DNA of 64,000 nt, taken from positions 1-64,000 of the forward strand of contig CAMOEW010000001.1 of the NCBI GenBank assembly GCA_946612625.1, in the 5' to 3' direction. Positions 10,818 through 21,236 of this stretch are shown piece by piece (the stretch's first letter is position 1; each line of letters opens with the position of its first letter). The notes under the pieces are model-generated. The model saw only the letters and a program-made list of their open reading frames with translations. It did not search any database and had not been told where the DNA came from. The translations under genes and the position numbers were made by a program. Source of the stretch: an uncultured Prevotella sp. (GTDB taxonomy: Bacteria > Bacteroidota > Bacteroidia > Bacteroidales > Bacteroidaceae).

Positions 10818-13283
10818 ATGAAAAAGAACTTATTATTAATCGCAATATTTCTGTTGCCTGCATCTTTTATGTTGGCACAACAGCATCGATTGCACTATAG
10901 CAAACCGGCAACACATTGGCTTGAGGCTCTACCTATAGGTAACTCTCATCTGGGAGCTATGGTATATGGCGGCACCGACATAGAACAGATACAGATCAAC
11001 GAAGAAACATTTTGGAGCGGTTCGCCCCATAACAACAACAGCCGTGAGTCGAAAGCTCATCTTGACGAAGTGCGCCGCCTTGTCTTCGAAGGTAAGGAAT
11101 ACGAGGCCAGCAAGGTCATTGACAAATATTTCATCCCAGGACCTCACGGTATGCGCTTTCTGCCGATGGGCAGCCTGAAACTGAAGTTGGGTCACAAGAA
11201 TGTTCAGGAATACCACCGCGAGCTGAACTTGAGCAACGCGTTGACTACAACGTCCTATAAATATAATGGTGTAAAGTACGAGCGTACCGTTTTTGCCTCG
11301 CAAACCGACAATATCATCATCGTGCAGCTGGAGTCCTCGAAAAAGGGTGAACTCGAATTTGATATTGATTTCACCACCCAGCTGCAGAAGCAAGTGTTTA
11401 CCATTTCCAAACAAGAAGGTATCAGCGGTACCGTCAACGAACTGGCAGCTGTTATCGAAGGTGTGGAGCAGGAGGGCATCAAGGCCGGACTGAAGGCCGA
11501 GTGCCGCGTCATGGTAGAGACTGACGGTGAAGTGAAGCATGGTGTAGATAAGCTGACAGTTGACGATGCCAGCATCGCTACACTCTATATCACCGCCGCC
11601 ACCAACTTCGTAAACTACAAAGACATCAGCGGCCAACTTGTGAAGAAGAACAACCAGACGCTGGCCAGTGTAAAGGACAAGTCCTACAAACAGCTGCTGG
11701 CCGACCACATCAAGAAGTATCAAGAACAGTACAACCGCGTCAGCCTGACACTGCCGAAGTCGGCAAACTCCAATCTGGAAACCGACAAACGCGTGGTTGC
11801 CTTTGAGAAGGATGCCAGTGACCTCGATATGGTCTCGCTGATGATGCAATATGGACGTTATCTGCTCATCTCGTCATCACAGCCCGGAGGACAGCCGAGC
11901 AACCTGCAGGGAGTATGGAACGACAAAATGAATGCTCCGTGGGACTCGAAATATACCATCAACATCAATACCGAGATGAACTACTGGCCTGCTCTCATCG
12001 GTAATCTTGCCGAGACACAGCAGCCGCTGTTCTCAATGATTCGCGACCTTAGCGAAACCGGTGCCGAAACCGCACGCACAATGTACGGCTGCGACGGATG
12101 GGTGGCCCACCACAATACCGACCTTTGGCGCATTGCCGGTCCTGTTGACGGAACACCATGGGGAATGTTCCCCACTGGCGGAGCATGGCTTACAACGCAT
12201 ATTTGGCAGCACTATCTATTCACTGGCGATAAGAAATTCCTTGAGGAATACTTCCCTGTGCTTAAAGGTGCTGCCGACTTCTTGCTCGACTTTATGCAGG
12301 TGCATCCAAAATACGGATGGCTGATGACGGTGCCAACAGTATCGCCCGAACACGGTCCCAAAGGCAAAGGAACCAACGTCACCGCAGGCTCGACGATGGA
12401 TAATCAGATTGTATTCGACGTATTATCACAAACCATCGGAGCAATAGATGCACTCCAAAAGAACGATGAAGAATATCGCCAACGGCTTGTAAAAGCCCTC
12501 AACCTTCTGCCACCTATGCAGATTGGACAGTATGGACAGCTGCAGGAATGGCTCATCGATGCCGACAATCCGAAGGATCAGCACCGTCATGTGTCACATT
12601 TATATGGTCTGTATCCGTCAAATCAGATTTCACCCTATTCACATCCCGAACTCTTCAAGGCAGCCGCTAACACTCTAACACAACGGGGCGACATGGCTAC
12701 GGGATGGAGCCTCGGATGGAAGATAAATTTCTGGGCGCGAATGCTTGACGGCAACCATGCTTTCCAGATTATAAAGAACATGCTGCATCTGCTGCCTGAA
12801 GACAGACTGGCAGAACAATATCCCGACGGACGAACCTATCCGAACCTCTTCGATGCCCACCCTCCATTCCAGATTGACGGCAACTTCGGCTGTGCTGCAG
12901 GCATTTGCGAAATGCTGCTGCAAAGCCACGACGGAGCCGTTCATCTTCTGCCCGCACTCCCCGACAGCTGGAGCGAGGGCGAGGTGAAAGGACTGCGAAC
13001 ACGCGGCGGATTCATCGTCGATATGAAATGGCACTCAGGAAAACTCTCTTCTGCCACTATCACTTCGACAATCGGAGGCACACTGCGTCTGCGCTCCTAC
13101 ACTCCACTCACGGCAAAAGACATGACAACGGCACAAGGTACATGCCCAAACAAACTGCTAATGCCAGCAGCTATCAAACGACCAGAGAATAATTCCAAAT
13201 TGTCTGTTCTCGACTCACAACTAAAAAAAGTCTATGAATACGACATCATTACTAAGCCCGGACAGAAAATCACTATAAAATGA
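10818..13283 (+). CDS. GH95 alpha-L-fucosidase / alpha-L-galactosidase
   Basis: Family GH95 inverting enzyme. The signal peptide is 1-20 (ending FMLA). An N-terminal beta-domain begins with the typical [12 protein letters not shown] motif and precedes an (alpha/alpha)6 barrel. N382 and N384 (NINTEMNYW) and D687 (FQIDGNFG) correspond to the Asn-Asn-Asp set known in the bifidobacterial enzyme AfcA. Family members cut alpha-1,2-L-fucose or alpha-L-galactose. Within a xylan cluster, L-galactose on complex glucuronoarabinoxylan is the more likely target, which is an inference from context. The stop overlaps the next start as ATGA, so the two are probably translated together. Confidence 0.9.
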   Translation: MKKNLLLIAIFLLPASFMLAQQHRLHYSKPATHWLEALPIGNSHLGAMVYGGTDIEQIQINEETFWSGSPHNNNSRESKAHLDEVRRLVFEGKEYEASKVIDKYFIPGPHGMRFLPMGSLKLKLGHKNVQEYHRELNLSNALTTTSYKYNGVKYERTVFASQTDNIIIVQLESSKKGELEFDIDFTTQLQKQVFTISKQEGISGTVNELAAVIEGVEQEGIKAGLKAECRVMVETDGEVKHGVDKLTVDDASIATLYITAATNFVNYKDISGQLVKKNNQTLASVKDKSYKQLLADHIKKYQEQYNRVSLTLPKSANSNLETDKRVVAFEKDASDLDMVSLMMQYGRYLLISSSQPGGQPSNLQGVWNDKMNAPWDSKYTININTEMNYWPALIGNLAETQQPLFSMIRDLSETGAETARTMYGCDGWVAHHNTDLWRIAGPVDGTPWGMFPTGGAWLTTHIWQHYLFTGDKKFLEEYFPVLKGAADFLLDFMQVHPKYGWLMTVPTVSPEHGPKGKGTNVTAGSTMDNQIVFDVLSQTIGAIDALQKNDEEYRQRLVKALNLLPPMQIGQYGQLQEWLIDADNPKDQHRHVSHLYGLYPSNQISPYSHPELFKAAANTLTQRGDMATGWSLGWKINFWARMLDGNHAFQIIKNMLHLLPEDRLAEQYPDGRTYPNLFDAHPPFQIDGNFGCAAGICEMLLQSHDGAVHLLPALPDSWSEGEVKGLRTRGGFIVDMKWHSGKLSSATITSTIGGTLRLRSYTPLTAKDMTTAQGTCPNKLLMPAAIKRPENNSKLSVLDSQLKKVYEYDIITKPGQKITIK

Positions 13284-15583
13284 AAAGTATAATTATTGGT
13301 ATGTGCCTGACGATGAGCTTGTCGGCAATGGCAAAGGAACTCACTGTCAAAACAGATGTGTTCCCAGTGAACAGTGTAAGGCTGGGCGACAGCCAGTTTT
13401 TGAAAAATCAGCAGAACGACATCCACTACCTCCTTGGTCTTGATGCCGATCGTTTGCTTGCTCCTTATCTCAAAGGAGCCGGGCTACAGCCAAAAGCAGA
13501 AAACTACACCAACTGGGAAAACACAGGCCTCGATGGACATATCGGCGGCCACTATCTCTCTGCCCTGGCATATATGTATGCTGCCACGGGCAACAAGGAG
13601 ATAGAGACACGTATGGACTATTTCCTCGGCGAACTGCAACGCTGTCAGGAGGCAGTGGGCAACGGATACCTGTCGGGTGTTCCCGGTGGACTGAAAATAT
13701 GGAATGAGATTGCCGAAGGAAACATTCGCGCCAACTCGTTCGGACTAAACGATCGATGGGTGCCCCTTTATAATATTCACAAGATATATGCCGGACTGCG
13801 CGATGCATGGCTGATGGCAGGTCGCGAGAATGCAAAGACAATGCTCATTCGGCTGACCGATTGGATGATCAGCGAGGTAAGCAAACTCTCCGACGACCAG
13901 ATTCAAGAGATGTTACGCTCAGAGCATGGAGGGCTCAATGAAACATTTGCAGACGTATATGGACTTACCGGCAACAAGAAATATCTTCGTCTCGCCCATC
14001 AGTTCAGCGACCGCCGAATGCTCGATCCACTACTCAAGGGCGAAGACAATCTCACGGGCAAACATGCCAATACACAGATTCCAAAAATCATCGGATATAA
14101 ACGAATAGCTGACCTCGAAGGACTTGAGGATTGGAATCGGGCAGCAGCCTTCTTTTGGGATGTTGTAATCGGACAGCGCAGCGTCTCCATCGGAGGCAAC
14201 TCTATGCGTGAGCACTTCAATCCCACCAACGACTTCTCGCAGTTGCTACTCAGCGAGCAGGGACCAGAGAGCTGCAACACATATAATATGCTGCGACTGA
14301 CGAAGATGCTCTATCAAACGAGCGATGACATCCGCTACATGGACTACTATGAGCGTGCACTCTACAATCACATTCTGTCAATAATGAACCCCGTACAGGG
14401 AGGATTCGTTTATTTCACTCCTATGCGTTCGGGTCATTACCGTGTTTATTCTCAACCTCAGACTTCGATGTGGTGTTGTGTGGGAACAGGATTGGAAAAT
14501 CCGGCTCGCTACGGTGAGATGATATATGCGCATCAAGGTGGCGACCTCATCGTAAACTTATTCATTCCTTCCACACTTACATGGGACAATATGACGATAG
14601 AACAGTCGAACCATTTCCCTCAAGAACCATCAACAGACATCATCATCCACAGCAAAAAAGTCCGTAAGATGGCGGTAAAGATACGCAAGCCGTGGTGGAC
14701 TGACGGAATAAAAGTCAGCATCAACGGCACCATCGTAGATACGAAGACCGAAGGCGGCTACATCGTGGTCAGTCGCAAGTGGCAGGACGGTGATAAGATC
14801 CATGTTGACCTTCCCATGCACCTTACTGCCATGAGCACACCAGACGGCAAGCCACAGTATTCGTTCCTCTATGGTCCAATCGTGCTTGCCGCAAAAATCG
14901 GAACCGACCGCCAGGACGGAATGTATGCCGACGACAGCCGTGGCGGACATATTGCCAACGGACCACAGATACCGCAGAACCAAATGCCGGCAATCATCAG
15001 CAATGCAGATGATGTGATAAGCCATCTCACTCCTGTCAGCAACCGTCCGATAACCTTCCGTCTTACTGGCGTCACACTTCCACAATACGAGGGCATGATA
15101 CTTCAGCCTTTCTACCAATTATATGAATGCCGCTACCAGATATACTTCCCCGTATATTCTCAGCAGGATTGGACGGCACGAAGCGAGCAGTTAGCAAAAG
15201 AGGAGAGAGAGCGTCAAGCCCTTGAAGCATCAACCACCGATAAAGTGTTTTGCGGTGAACAGCAGTCGGAGAGCGACCACTTCTTCATGGGACAAGGCAG
15301 CTGGAACGGCAGCGATGGCGGAACACATTGGCGTCGCACCCGTTCATCATTCACCTATAAAATGAATGCCACGGAGGCAACAAAACTGCGTATTAGTGCT
15401 TTCCGCGACCGTGAGCCAGTACTTCTAAGCATCAACGGTCACAACCTCGGTATGTTCAATGTAGGCAACGACGGCATCATAACCACTGAAATCCCAGCAA
15501 CGACAGGAACAGCCACTATCACGCTGACAGCTGCAGAGAAAAACCAGTCGCCACGCATCACGGAGATAAGGCTCTGCAAATAA
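13280..15583 (+). CDS. GH127-type beta-L-arabinofuranosidase (DUF1680)
   Basis: The protein contains the DUF1680 / GH127 catalytic domain (about 25-520). The zinc-site residues known from Bifidobacterium HypBA1 are present as E330 and C332 (PESCNTYNM) and C399-C400 (MWCCVGTG). The first Cys of that pair is the nucleophile in the family. The related family GH146 shares this site, so GH146 is an alternative label. Residues beyond 620 form a beta-rich extension with a [14 protein letters not shown] carbohydrate-binding fold. The signal peptide is short (1-18). The start codon overlaps the GH95 stop by four bases. It would remove beta-linked L-arabinofuranose from arabinosylated side chains or glycoproteins. 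Confidence 0.87.
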   Translation: MKSIIIGMCLTMSLSAMAKELTVKTDVFPVNSVRLGDSQFLKNQQNDIHYLLGLDADRLLAPYLKGAGLQPKAENYTNWENTGLDGHIGGHYLSALAYMYAATGNKEIETRMDYFLGELQRCQEAVGNGYLSGVPGGLKIWNEIAEGNIRANSFGLNDRWVPLYNIHKIYAGLRDAWLMAGRENAKTMLIRLTDWMISEVSKLSDDQIQEMLRSEHGGLNETFADVYGLTGNKKYLRLAHQFSDRRMLDPLLKGEDNLTGKHANTQIPKIIGYKRIADLEGLEDWNRAAAFFWDVVIGQRSVSIGGNSMREHFNPTNDFSQLLLSEQGPESCNTYNMLRLTKMLYQTSDDIRYMDYYERALYNHILSIMNPVQGGFVYFTPMRSGHYRVYSQPQTSMWCCVGTGLENPARYGEMIYAHQGGDLIVNLFIPSTLTWDNMTIEQSNHFPQEPSTDIIIHSKKVRKMAVKIRKPWWTDGIKVSINGTIVDTKTEGGYIVVSRKWQDGDKIHVDLPMHLTAMSTPDGKPQYSFLYGPIVLAAKIGTDRQDGMYADDSRGGHIANGPQIPQNQMPAIISNADDVISHLTPVSNRPITFRLTGVTLPQYEGMILQPFYQLYECRYQIYFPVYSQQDWTARSEQLAKEERERQALEASTTDKVFCGEQQSESDHFFMGQGSWNGSDGGTHWRRTRSSFTYKMNATEATKLRISAFRDREPVLLSINGHNLGMFNVGNDGIITTEIPATTGTATITLTAAEKNQSPRITEIRLCK

Positions 15584-15612
15584 CAGGCAACACAGCATTA
15601 TTAACTTAGGAT

Positions 15613-17934
15613 ATGGCCGCAATCAATAAATTAACCATCTTGTTGGTGCTTATTGTTATTACCATCAACATAGATGCAAAAGACAAGAAGGCGACATCGC
15701 CCAACGGACAGATAGAACTTCTACGTGATGGCACATCATTTAAGGTGATGGCTGGAAAGCAGCAGGTTCTCGACATTATTCGCACGGGTGTCGCCACAAC
15801 TGATGGCGGTGGGCAAAACCTAAAGTTTGTGATGCAGGTCGGTCCAAAGAAGATCAGCGAAAAGTATAATATGCAAACTGGGAAACGCCGCCATTGCGAA
15901 TACAGTATGAACGAGTATGTCTATACTTTTTTAGATGCAAAAAAGAGACACACTGATATTGTGTTCCGCCTCTCCAATGATGGTGTGTCATTCAGATATG
16001 TACTTCGTGATCTCCCCTCTACAAGGCTTGCCTCGGAAGAAACGACTTATCGTATTGCCGATGGTACACGACGATGGATGCAACCATGGACGGAGCCTTA
16101 CGAGGCCTTCTTTCCGTTAAACACTGATGGCAGCGACCAACTCGACGATATCAAAGTAATCCGTGGAGCAGCAGGCAAGAAACATTGGGGCTACCCTGCA
16201 CTTATCGAAAGCAGCAAAGATTGTTTCGTTCTTATCTCTGAAGCTAACATTGAACGATTCCACAGTGCCTCATCACTCTACAACGACAAAATCAAAGATG
16301 AATATCGTGTATGTCCCGACCGCAACGACCTTGACATAAGCGGAGAATGGCACTCGCCATGGCGCTGTGTCATCGTAGGAGACCTAAAGACCATTATCGC
16401 TTCTACACTCATCACCGATATGAGTGACAGTACTAACGATTCCAGCTTTTATTATCCCGGCGTAGTTTCATGGATATACTGGGCTTATAACCACGGTTCT
16501 AAGGATTATACCATAGTCAAGAAATATATCGACATGGCATCAGAGATGAAACTGCCATACGTCCTAATAGATGCCGAATGGGACGAGATGACTAACGGCA
16601 AAACTGTTGATGATGCTATACGCTATGCTCATGAACACGGAGTGAAACCGATTTTATGGTACAATTCATCAACGGCATGGACAAACGGTGCCCCCGGTCC
16701 CCAGTACAGACTGAACGATCCCGAGAAACGTGAACGTGAGTTCCAAATGCTCGAAGATAAGGGCGTAGCTGGCGTAAAGATCGACTTCTTTGCAGGCGAC
16801 AAACAGCCTACTATGCAATATTGCATCGACCTACTCGAATGCGCGGCACGGCACCATCTGATAGTTAATTTCCACGGTGCCACCATTCCACGCGGATGGC
16901 AGCGCACCTATCCCAACCTAATGTCGATAGAAGCAGTCTATGGAGCTGAGTGGTATAATAATGTCGCCGACTTCACCGCTCGGGCAGCTCGTCACAATAC
17001 GACACTTCCATTTACCCGCAATGTTATTGGTTCGATGGACTATACCCCTTGTACCTTCAGCGACTCACAGCATCCGCATATTACCACCCATGCCCATGAA
17101 CTGGCACTGACCGTAGTCTTCGAGAGCGGTTTGCAACATCTTGCCGACCGTCCGGAAAGTTACGGTGCCCAGCCTTCCGCCGTTCGTGATTTTCTCAGCA
17201 GTCTGCCCACCACATGGGATGACACCCGTCTTATTTCGGGTTATCCTGGTGAATACGTTGCTCTTGCTCGCAAATGCGGAAACTGCTGGTATGTAGGCAT
17301 TCTCAATGGCAAGGATGAACCCCAAACTATAAATCTCGATCTCTCATCACTTGGCAATTTCAAGAACGTTCCCACAACAATTTTTGCAGATGGTATCAAG
17401 GAGAACGAAAAATGGAGCATCAATCATACCACAGGCTTTGACACTGATAGTATAACACTTCAGCCACGTGGCGGAATGGTCATCGTTATCGGCGATAAGA
17501 ACGAGAAGATTGTACCAGGTATGGAGTTTCTCATGGAACTGAAAGTGACACTCGATGCTCCACGCAACATTCAGCCCATCGAAGGTGGTCAGCGGCAATT
17601 CATACCAATCACTGGAGGTACTTTCGAAGGTCCGCGCCTACGCGGCACCATCATTCCCGGCGGCGGCGACCAGCAATACTACGATAACGCCACACATACC
17701 AATAATCTGGAAGCCAAATATGACATTCGCACCGATGACGGTGTCGTAATCCACGTATGCAATGTCGGCTTCGCCCACTCCCAGCCCAACGATAGTCCTT
17801 ACTTTGTAACATCTCCGCGCTTCGAAGCCCCGAAAGACAGCCAGTATGAATTCCTCAACCGTTCAATCTTTGTGTGCAAGCCCGGAAAACCAATGAAAAA
17901 AGGCATCTCACTACTGATATGGCAGGTGAAATAA
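15613..17934 (+). CDS. GH97 retaining-type enzyme fused to DUF3237
   Basis: The N-terminal beta-supersandwich, TIM barrel and C-terminal beta domain of GH97 cover about 25-625. D391 in GVKIDFFAGDK sits where retaining GH97 alpha-galactosidases carry their Asp nucleophile, so an alpha-galactosidase or beta-L-arabinopyranosidase activity is more likely than the inverting SusB-type glucosidase. E440 and E446 are candidate acid residues. The last 140 residues (GTFEGPRLRG, IPGGGDQQ, TDDGVVIHVCNVG) match the DUF3237 lipocalin-like family, which usually occurs alone. The fusion is unusual and its function is unknown. The signal peptide is about 1-22. It lies 29 nt after the GH127 gene. Confidence 0.85.
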   Translation: MAAINKLTILLVLIVITINIDAKDKKATSPNGQIELLRDGTSFKVMAGKQQVLDIIRTGVATTDGGGQNLKFVMQVGPKKISEKYNMQTGKRRHCEYSMNEYVYTFLDAKKRHTDIVFRLSNDGVSFRYVLRDLPSTRLASEETTYRIADGTRRWMQPWTEPYEAFFPLNTDGSDQLDDIKVIRGAAGKKHWGYPALIESSKDCFVLISEANIERFHSASSLYNDKIKDEYRVCPDRNDLDISGEWHSPWRCVIVGDLKTIIASTLITDMSDSTNDSSFYYPGVVSWIYWAYNHGSKDYTIVKKYIDMASEMKLPYVLIDAEWDEMTNGKTVDDAIRYAHEHGVKPILWYNSSTAWTNGAPGPQYRLNDPEKREREFQMLEDKGVAGVKIDFFAGDKQPTMQYCIDLLECAARHHLIVNFHGATIPRGWQRTYPNLMSIEAVYGAEWYNNVADFTARAARHNTTLPFTRNVIGSMDYTPCTFSDSQHPHITTHAHELALTVVFESGLQHLADRPESYGAQPSAVRDFLSSLPTTWDDTRLISGYPGEYVALARKCGNCWYVGILNGKDEPQTINLDLSSLGNFKNVPTTIFADGIKENEKWSINHTTGFDTDSITLQPRGGMVIVIGDKNEKIVPGMEFLMELKVTLDAPRNIQPIEGGQRQFIPITGGTFEGPRLRGTIIPGGGDQQYYDNATHTNNLEAKYDIRTDDGVVIHVCNVGFAHSQPNDSPYFVTSPRFEAPKDSQYEFLNRSIFVCKPGKPMKKGISLLIWQVK

Positions 17935-17956
17935 TCTACAAAAAACATAGCGCACC

Positions 17957-17986
17957 TGTGATACGAATTTGAAACTATGTGATACG
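17957..17986. promoter_or_regulatory. 21-bp-spaced direct repeats, candidate operator
   Basis: TGTGATACG occurs at 17,957-17,965 and again at 17,978-17,986. The copies are 21 bp apart, two helical turns, and lie about 30 bp upstream of the -7 element before the GH98 gene. This is the layout of a dimeric activator site such as AraC or HTCS family proteins use. No regulator in the window can be tied to it. Confidence 0.5.
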
Positions 17987-18016
17987 GATAGATAAAAAGT
18001 TACGGTATAAAAGGTG

Positions 18017-18024
18017 TACCTTTG
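18017..18024 (+). promoter_or_regulatory. Predicted -7 element before the GH98 gene
   Basis: TACCTTTG fits TAnnTTTG and lies 27 nt before the ATG. I see no clear -33 TTTG at the right distance, which would fit a promoter that depends on an activator bound at the direct repeats just upstream. Confidence 0.5.
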
Positions 18025-18051
18025 CAGCGGAAACTAAAATAAAATCGAGAT

Positions 18052-21000
18052 ATGAAAGAAATTTTCCGCTCAAAGAAGCTCAGTAACGTCATCATGAAAT
18101 CCGTGATGACGCTTGTGATGATTTTCACATTCGTCAGTCCGACCGAGGCTCAGCAACGCCGTCCCATTGACAACCGCCACCCGCTATGGTTCATTCACGT
18201 CGATGTCTGGAACAATGCCGACCCTCAGAAAATCATCGACCTAATCCCCGAAGATATACGTCCATACGTTTGCTTCAATCTGTCGCTCTCTTGTTCCTAC
18301 GACAAAGATTTGAAGATTTATCAGAAGCCTCAGCTTGCTATCCCGACATATAAGTCGTGGGCTTCGGTGTGCTGCGCCAACAATGTTTGGTTCACCTGCC
18401 AGCCCGCCAGTGGAGGTCATACCCATATAATGGACGATGAGCTTGACACTTTCGAGTATTTCTTTATACGCTATAAGAACTTTCTCGGTTGGAACTATGC
18501 CGAACAATTCTGGGGTTTCGACGAACCCAATGACCACAGTTCCAGCACCCAAGCATCTCGTCTGGAACTGTTTTCCAAGCTCGTACCCATGCACCACAAG
18601 TATGGCGGCTTTCTCACCATCAGCTTCTGTGGCAATATTTGGAGCCACGGTCTGAACCCAATCGGCATGATGAAGCGCAACAACGCTTTGCTGAAGGCTT
18701 GCCATGACTATCCGGAGGCCTGTCTGTGGCTATATAAATATACCACGTCTTCCTGTTTCTACAACAACGAGAGCGTTACGCTCGCTCCTTTCATCTCTGG
18801 TCTTGCCACCAACTATGGTGTACGCTACGACAACTGTGGATGGAACGGTGCAATGGATGCTCTCTTCGGCGAGGGAAAGAACCCAGTTAAATATCCTAAT
18901 GCCGTGGGGTTCGGAACAGTTATGGAACAGACTGCCATCAACGGCGGTGCCGTATGGGATGGTCCGGAACTAATTTGGACAGAAGACTTCCATGAGATCA
19001 ACCGCAGCACCGTCAATGGTTTCCAACGTCGTAACTGGGCACAGTTCAATGGTTTCACCAACGGCTGGCAGGATATATTCCGCAAGGTTATTGACGGAAC
19101 CATATATATCCCAACTCGCGAAGAAGTGGTAGGACGCAACAAGGTGGTTATTCTCAACGACATCAACAATAACAACTACGAACAGTCGTATGCCTCTATC
19201 GGCGACCTCTACGACGGCCTATACAAACAGGACGATCCAATGAATCGCAACAACGGTCAATGGATGGACAACTTCTGCTATTTCAAGAAGACCGGTCGCT
19301 ACCAACCAATACCTGTCGTCATCTCCCTCTACGATGACATTGCCAAGAGCATTCCCGTTCAAGTAAAGCGTTCTGCGTACAGCAGCCGATGGAACACGCA
19401 GGCAAAGAAAGTGCAAGAATTCAACAGTCTCTACCCAGAGGTGAGCAAGGGCGATATGTTCGTGGCACGACATAAGAACGAACTCGTGACATACTTCCCT
19501 TTCAGCTGTCTCGCTGGCAATACACAGGTATCAGCCGACATTCCCCTTCAGTATAACAGCTGTGACACACTCACGCTGAAATACAATAAATATGGTACTG
19601 GTATAATCCATGAGTATGCCGACAAGATAGAAGTATATTTGAACAACTACCGTTCCGACACCACAAGTATCGTATATGACTATATCATCGTCAAAGGAGT
19701 TACAAGCCAGCCAAGTATGACGTACAAACTGCGTGCAGATACAAAGACCACTCGTCTGCCGCGCGGAACGTGGGATTCTGCAAACAAGGAATATACCGTC
19801 ACGGTAAACCACATGGGACCTATTGAAATAACCATCAATTGCTCCGGTACAGGAACAGACAAAAAAAGCGACTACATTGAGGTTGCTGAGCTTGAAAAGC
19901 CGTTAGCTCCCGAGCCTTACATTGACGATATCATCACCGAAGCAGAGGATATGGACTTCCGCAACGTGAACTTTGTTGTAACCGATGCCTACAACCAGCG
20001 CCGTGATGTTCGCGGACAGACAGCCATGGGATTTGTAGAGATGGGCACCAACACTCAGGCTGCTCTGCGCGACTCAATCAACGTGAAAGCGTCTGGCAAA
20101 TATACCATTGCCGTTCGATACACGACAACCGAAGAAAGAGAGGGTGAACTGACTGCAGTTGTCAACAAAACAACGTATAAAATACCTATCACCAAGACGG
20201 GCTACAACAAATGGAGAAAGGCTAAATTTGAAGTCGAACTTCTAGCCGGTGTCACCGGACTGATGCTTCGTAACAGTGGCGCCACAGAGCTGACCATCGA
20301 CAACGTTACCTACGCTCCTTGCGCAGAGATTCGCACCGCTCCCGTAATCTCACATCCTATTACTATCAAGCAGACAGAAGGCGGCACAGCATCAGCATCG
20401 CTCGCAGAAGCAGAGTGCGACTCCATCGTGACACTTACGGCAGAGGCCGACGAGGGTTATCGTTTCGACGGTTGGCAGATTATCCTTGGCAATATCGTCA
20501 TCGAAGACAACAGCTTCGTAATGCCAGAAGGCAGCGTTATCTTGAAGCCGGTGTTTACCAACTTGAACTCTGTATATGAAATGACATTCGAGGGTGTACT
20601 CGGCGGAAACTTCCCCGCTGGATGGAGAGCCGTTCAGGGTGGCAGCGAGATACATCAATATCCAAACAACTATAGCAGTGGTGCCCGCACCATGACTGGC
20701 TTCACCGGCTTTGAGGGTGCAGCCCTCTACTGGCGTGAATCGATGGCAGAATACGGTCGTCAGGCTGACTATCGTTTGAATCTCGAACCAGGAAAGTATA
20801 AACTGACATACAACATGGCAGCATGGAAGGGGACACCGACTTACACTGCCCAGATTCTATCATCTACAAATACCGTCATCGCCAAGTCAAATGAATATGT
20901 TGCAATGCCAAATGCCGATGGTAACACTGCTGCCAACATCTCTTCAGCCGAGCTTCGTGAGCTGGAGTTCACCATAAGCACAGCCGGAAACTATGTCATC

Positions 21001-21228
21001 CGTTTCCAGAGCACAGGTGGTTTCTCGGAGTACCTCCTTGCCACCTGCCGCATTACCAAGACGAAAGTTGTTACTGGCATAAACGACATCAGTGCTTCGT
21101 CAGACGATAATGGATTCCCGACAAATGAGATTTATACCATCGGCGGTATAAAGAGTTCTACTCTCCATCGTGGTCTTAACATCATCAAGATGAAGGACGG
21201 ATCAATCCGAAAAGTCATGATTAAGTGA
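18052..21228 (+). CDS. GH98 endo-glycosidase (probable xylanase), multidomain
   Basis: The N-terminal half (about 40-620) shows the GH98 catalytic and C-terminal domains, with the hallmark HPLWFIHVDVWNNADPQKI start. E158 in WGFDEPND is the likely acid. D260 (RYDNCG) and E311 (IWTEDF) are the likely base pair. GH98 was first known for blood-group endo-beta-galactosidases, but Bacteroides ovatus has a GH98 endo-xylanase for complex glucuronoarabinoxylan, and the context here favours xylan. A CBM6/35-like domain (about 628-760), an InlB-type beta-repeat (766-838) and an unassigned beta-sandwich (840-1005) follow, then a sorting tail (EIYTIGGIKSS..., GLNIIKMKDG). The protein is probably on the cell surface. 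An alternative start at M15 gives a more usual signal peptide. It likely begins a new transcript. Confidence 0.85.
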   Translation: MKEIFRSKKLSNVIMKSVMTLVMIFTFVSPTEAQQRRPIDNRHPLWFIHVDVWNNADPQKIIDLIPEDIRPYVCFNLSLSCSYDKDLKIYQKPQLAIPTYKSWASVCCANNVWFTCQPASGGHTHIMDDELDTFEYFFIRYKNFLGWNYAEQFWGFDEPNDHSSSTQASRLELFSKLVPMHHKYGGFLTISFCGNIWSHGLNPIGMMKRNNALLKACHDYPEACLWLYKYTTSSCFYNNESVTLAPFISGLATNYGVRYDNCGWNGAMDALFGEGKNPVKYPNAVGFGTVMEQTAINGGAVWDGPELIWTEDFHEINRSTVNGFQRRNWAQFNGFTNGWQDIFRKVIDGTIYIPTREEVVGRNKVVILNDINNNNYEQSYASIGDLYDGLYKQDDPMNRNNGQWMDNFCYFKKTGRYQPIPVVISLYDDIAKSIPVQVKRSAYSSRWNTQAKKVQEFNSLYPEVSKGDMFVARHKNELVTYFPFSCLAGNTQVSADIPLQYNSCDTLTLKYNKYGTGIIHEYADKIEVYLNNYRSDTTSIVYDYIIVKGVTSQPSMTYKLRADTKTTRLPRGTWDSANKEYTVTVNHMGPIEITINCSGTGTDKKSDYIEVAELEKPLAPEPYIDDIITEAEDMDFRNVNFVVTDAYNQRRDVRGQTAMGFVEMGTNTQAALRDSINVKASGKYTIAVRYTTTEEREGELTAVVNKTTYKIPITKTGYNKWRKAKFEVELLAGVTGLMLRNSGATELTIDNVTYAPCAEIRTAPVISHPITIKQTEGGTASASLAEAECDSIVTLTAEADEGYRFDGWQIILGNIVIEDNSFVMPEGSVILKPVFTNLNSVYEMTFEGVLGGNFPAGWRAVQGGSEIHQYPNNYSSGARTMTGFTGFEGAALYWRESMAEYGRQADYRLNLEPGKYKLTYNMAAWKGTPTYTAQILSSTNTVIAKSNEYVAMPNADGNTAANISSAELRELEFTISTAGNYVIRFQSTGGFSEYLLATCRITKTKVVTGINDISASSDDNGFPTNEIYTIGGIKSSTLHRGLNIIKMKDGSIRKVMIK

Positions 21229-21236
21229 TTAGGGCT

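Noticed and set aside
10929..11849. 306-codon minus-strand ORF
   Set aside because: It lies fully antisense to the well-supported GH95 gene and has no family motif.
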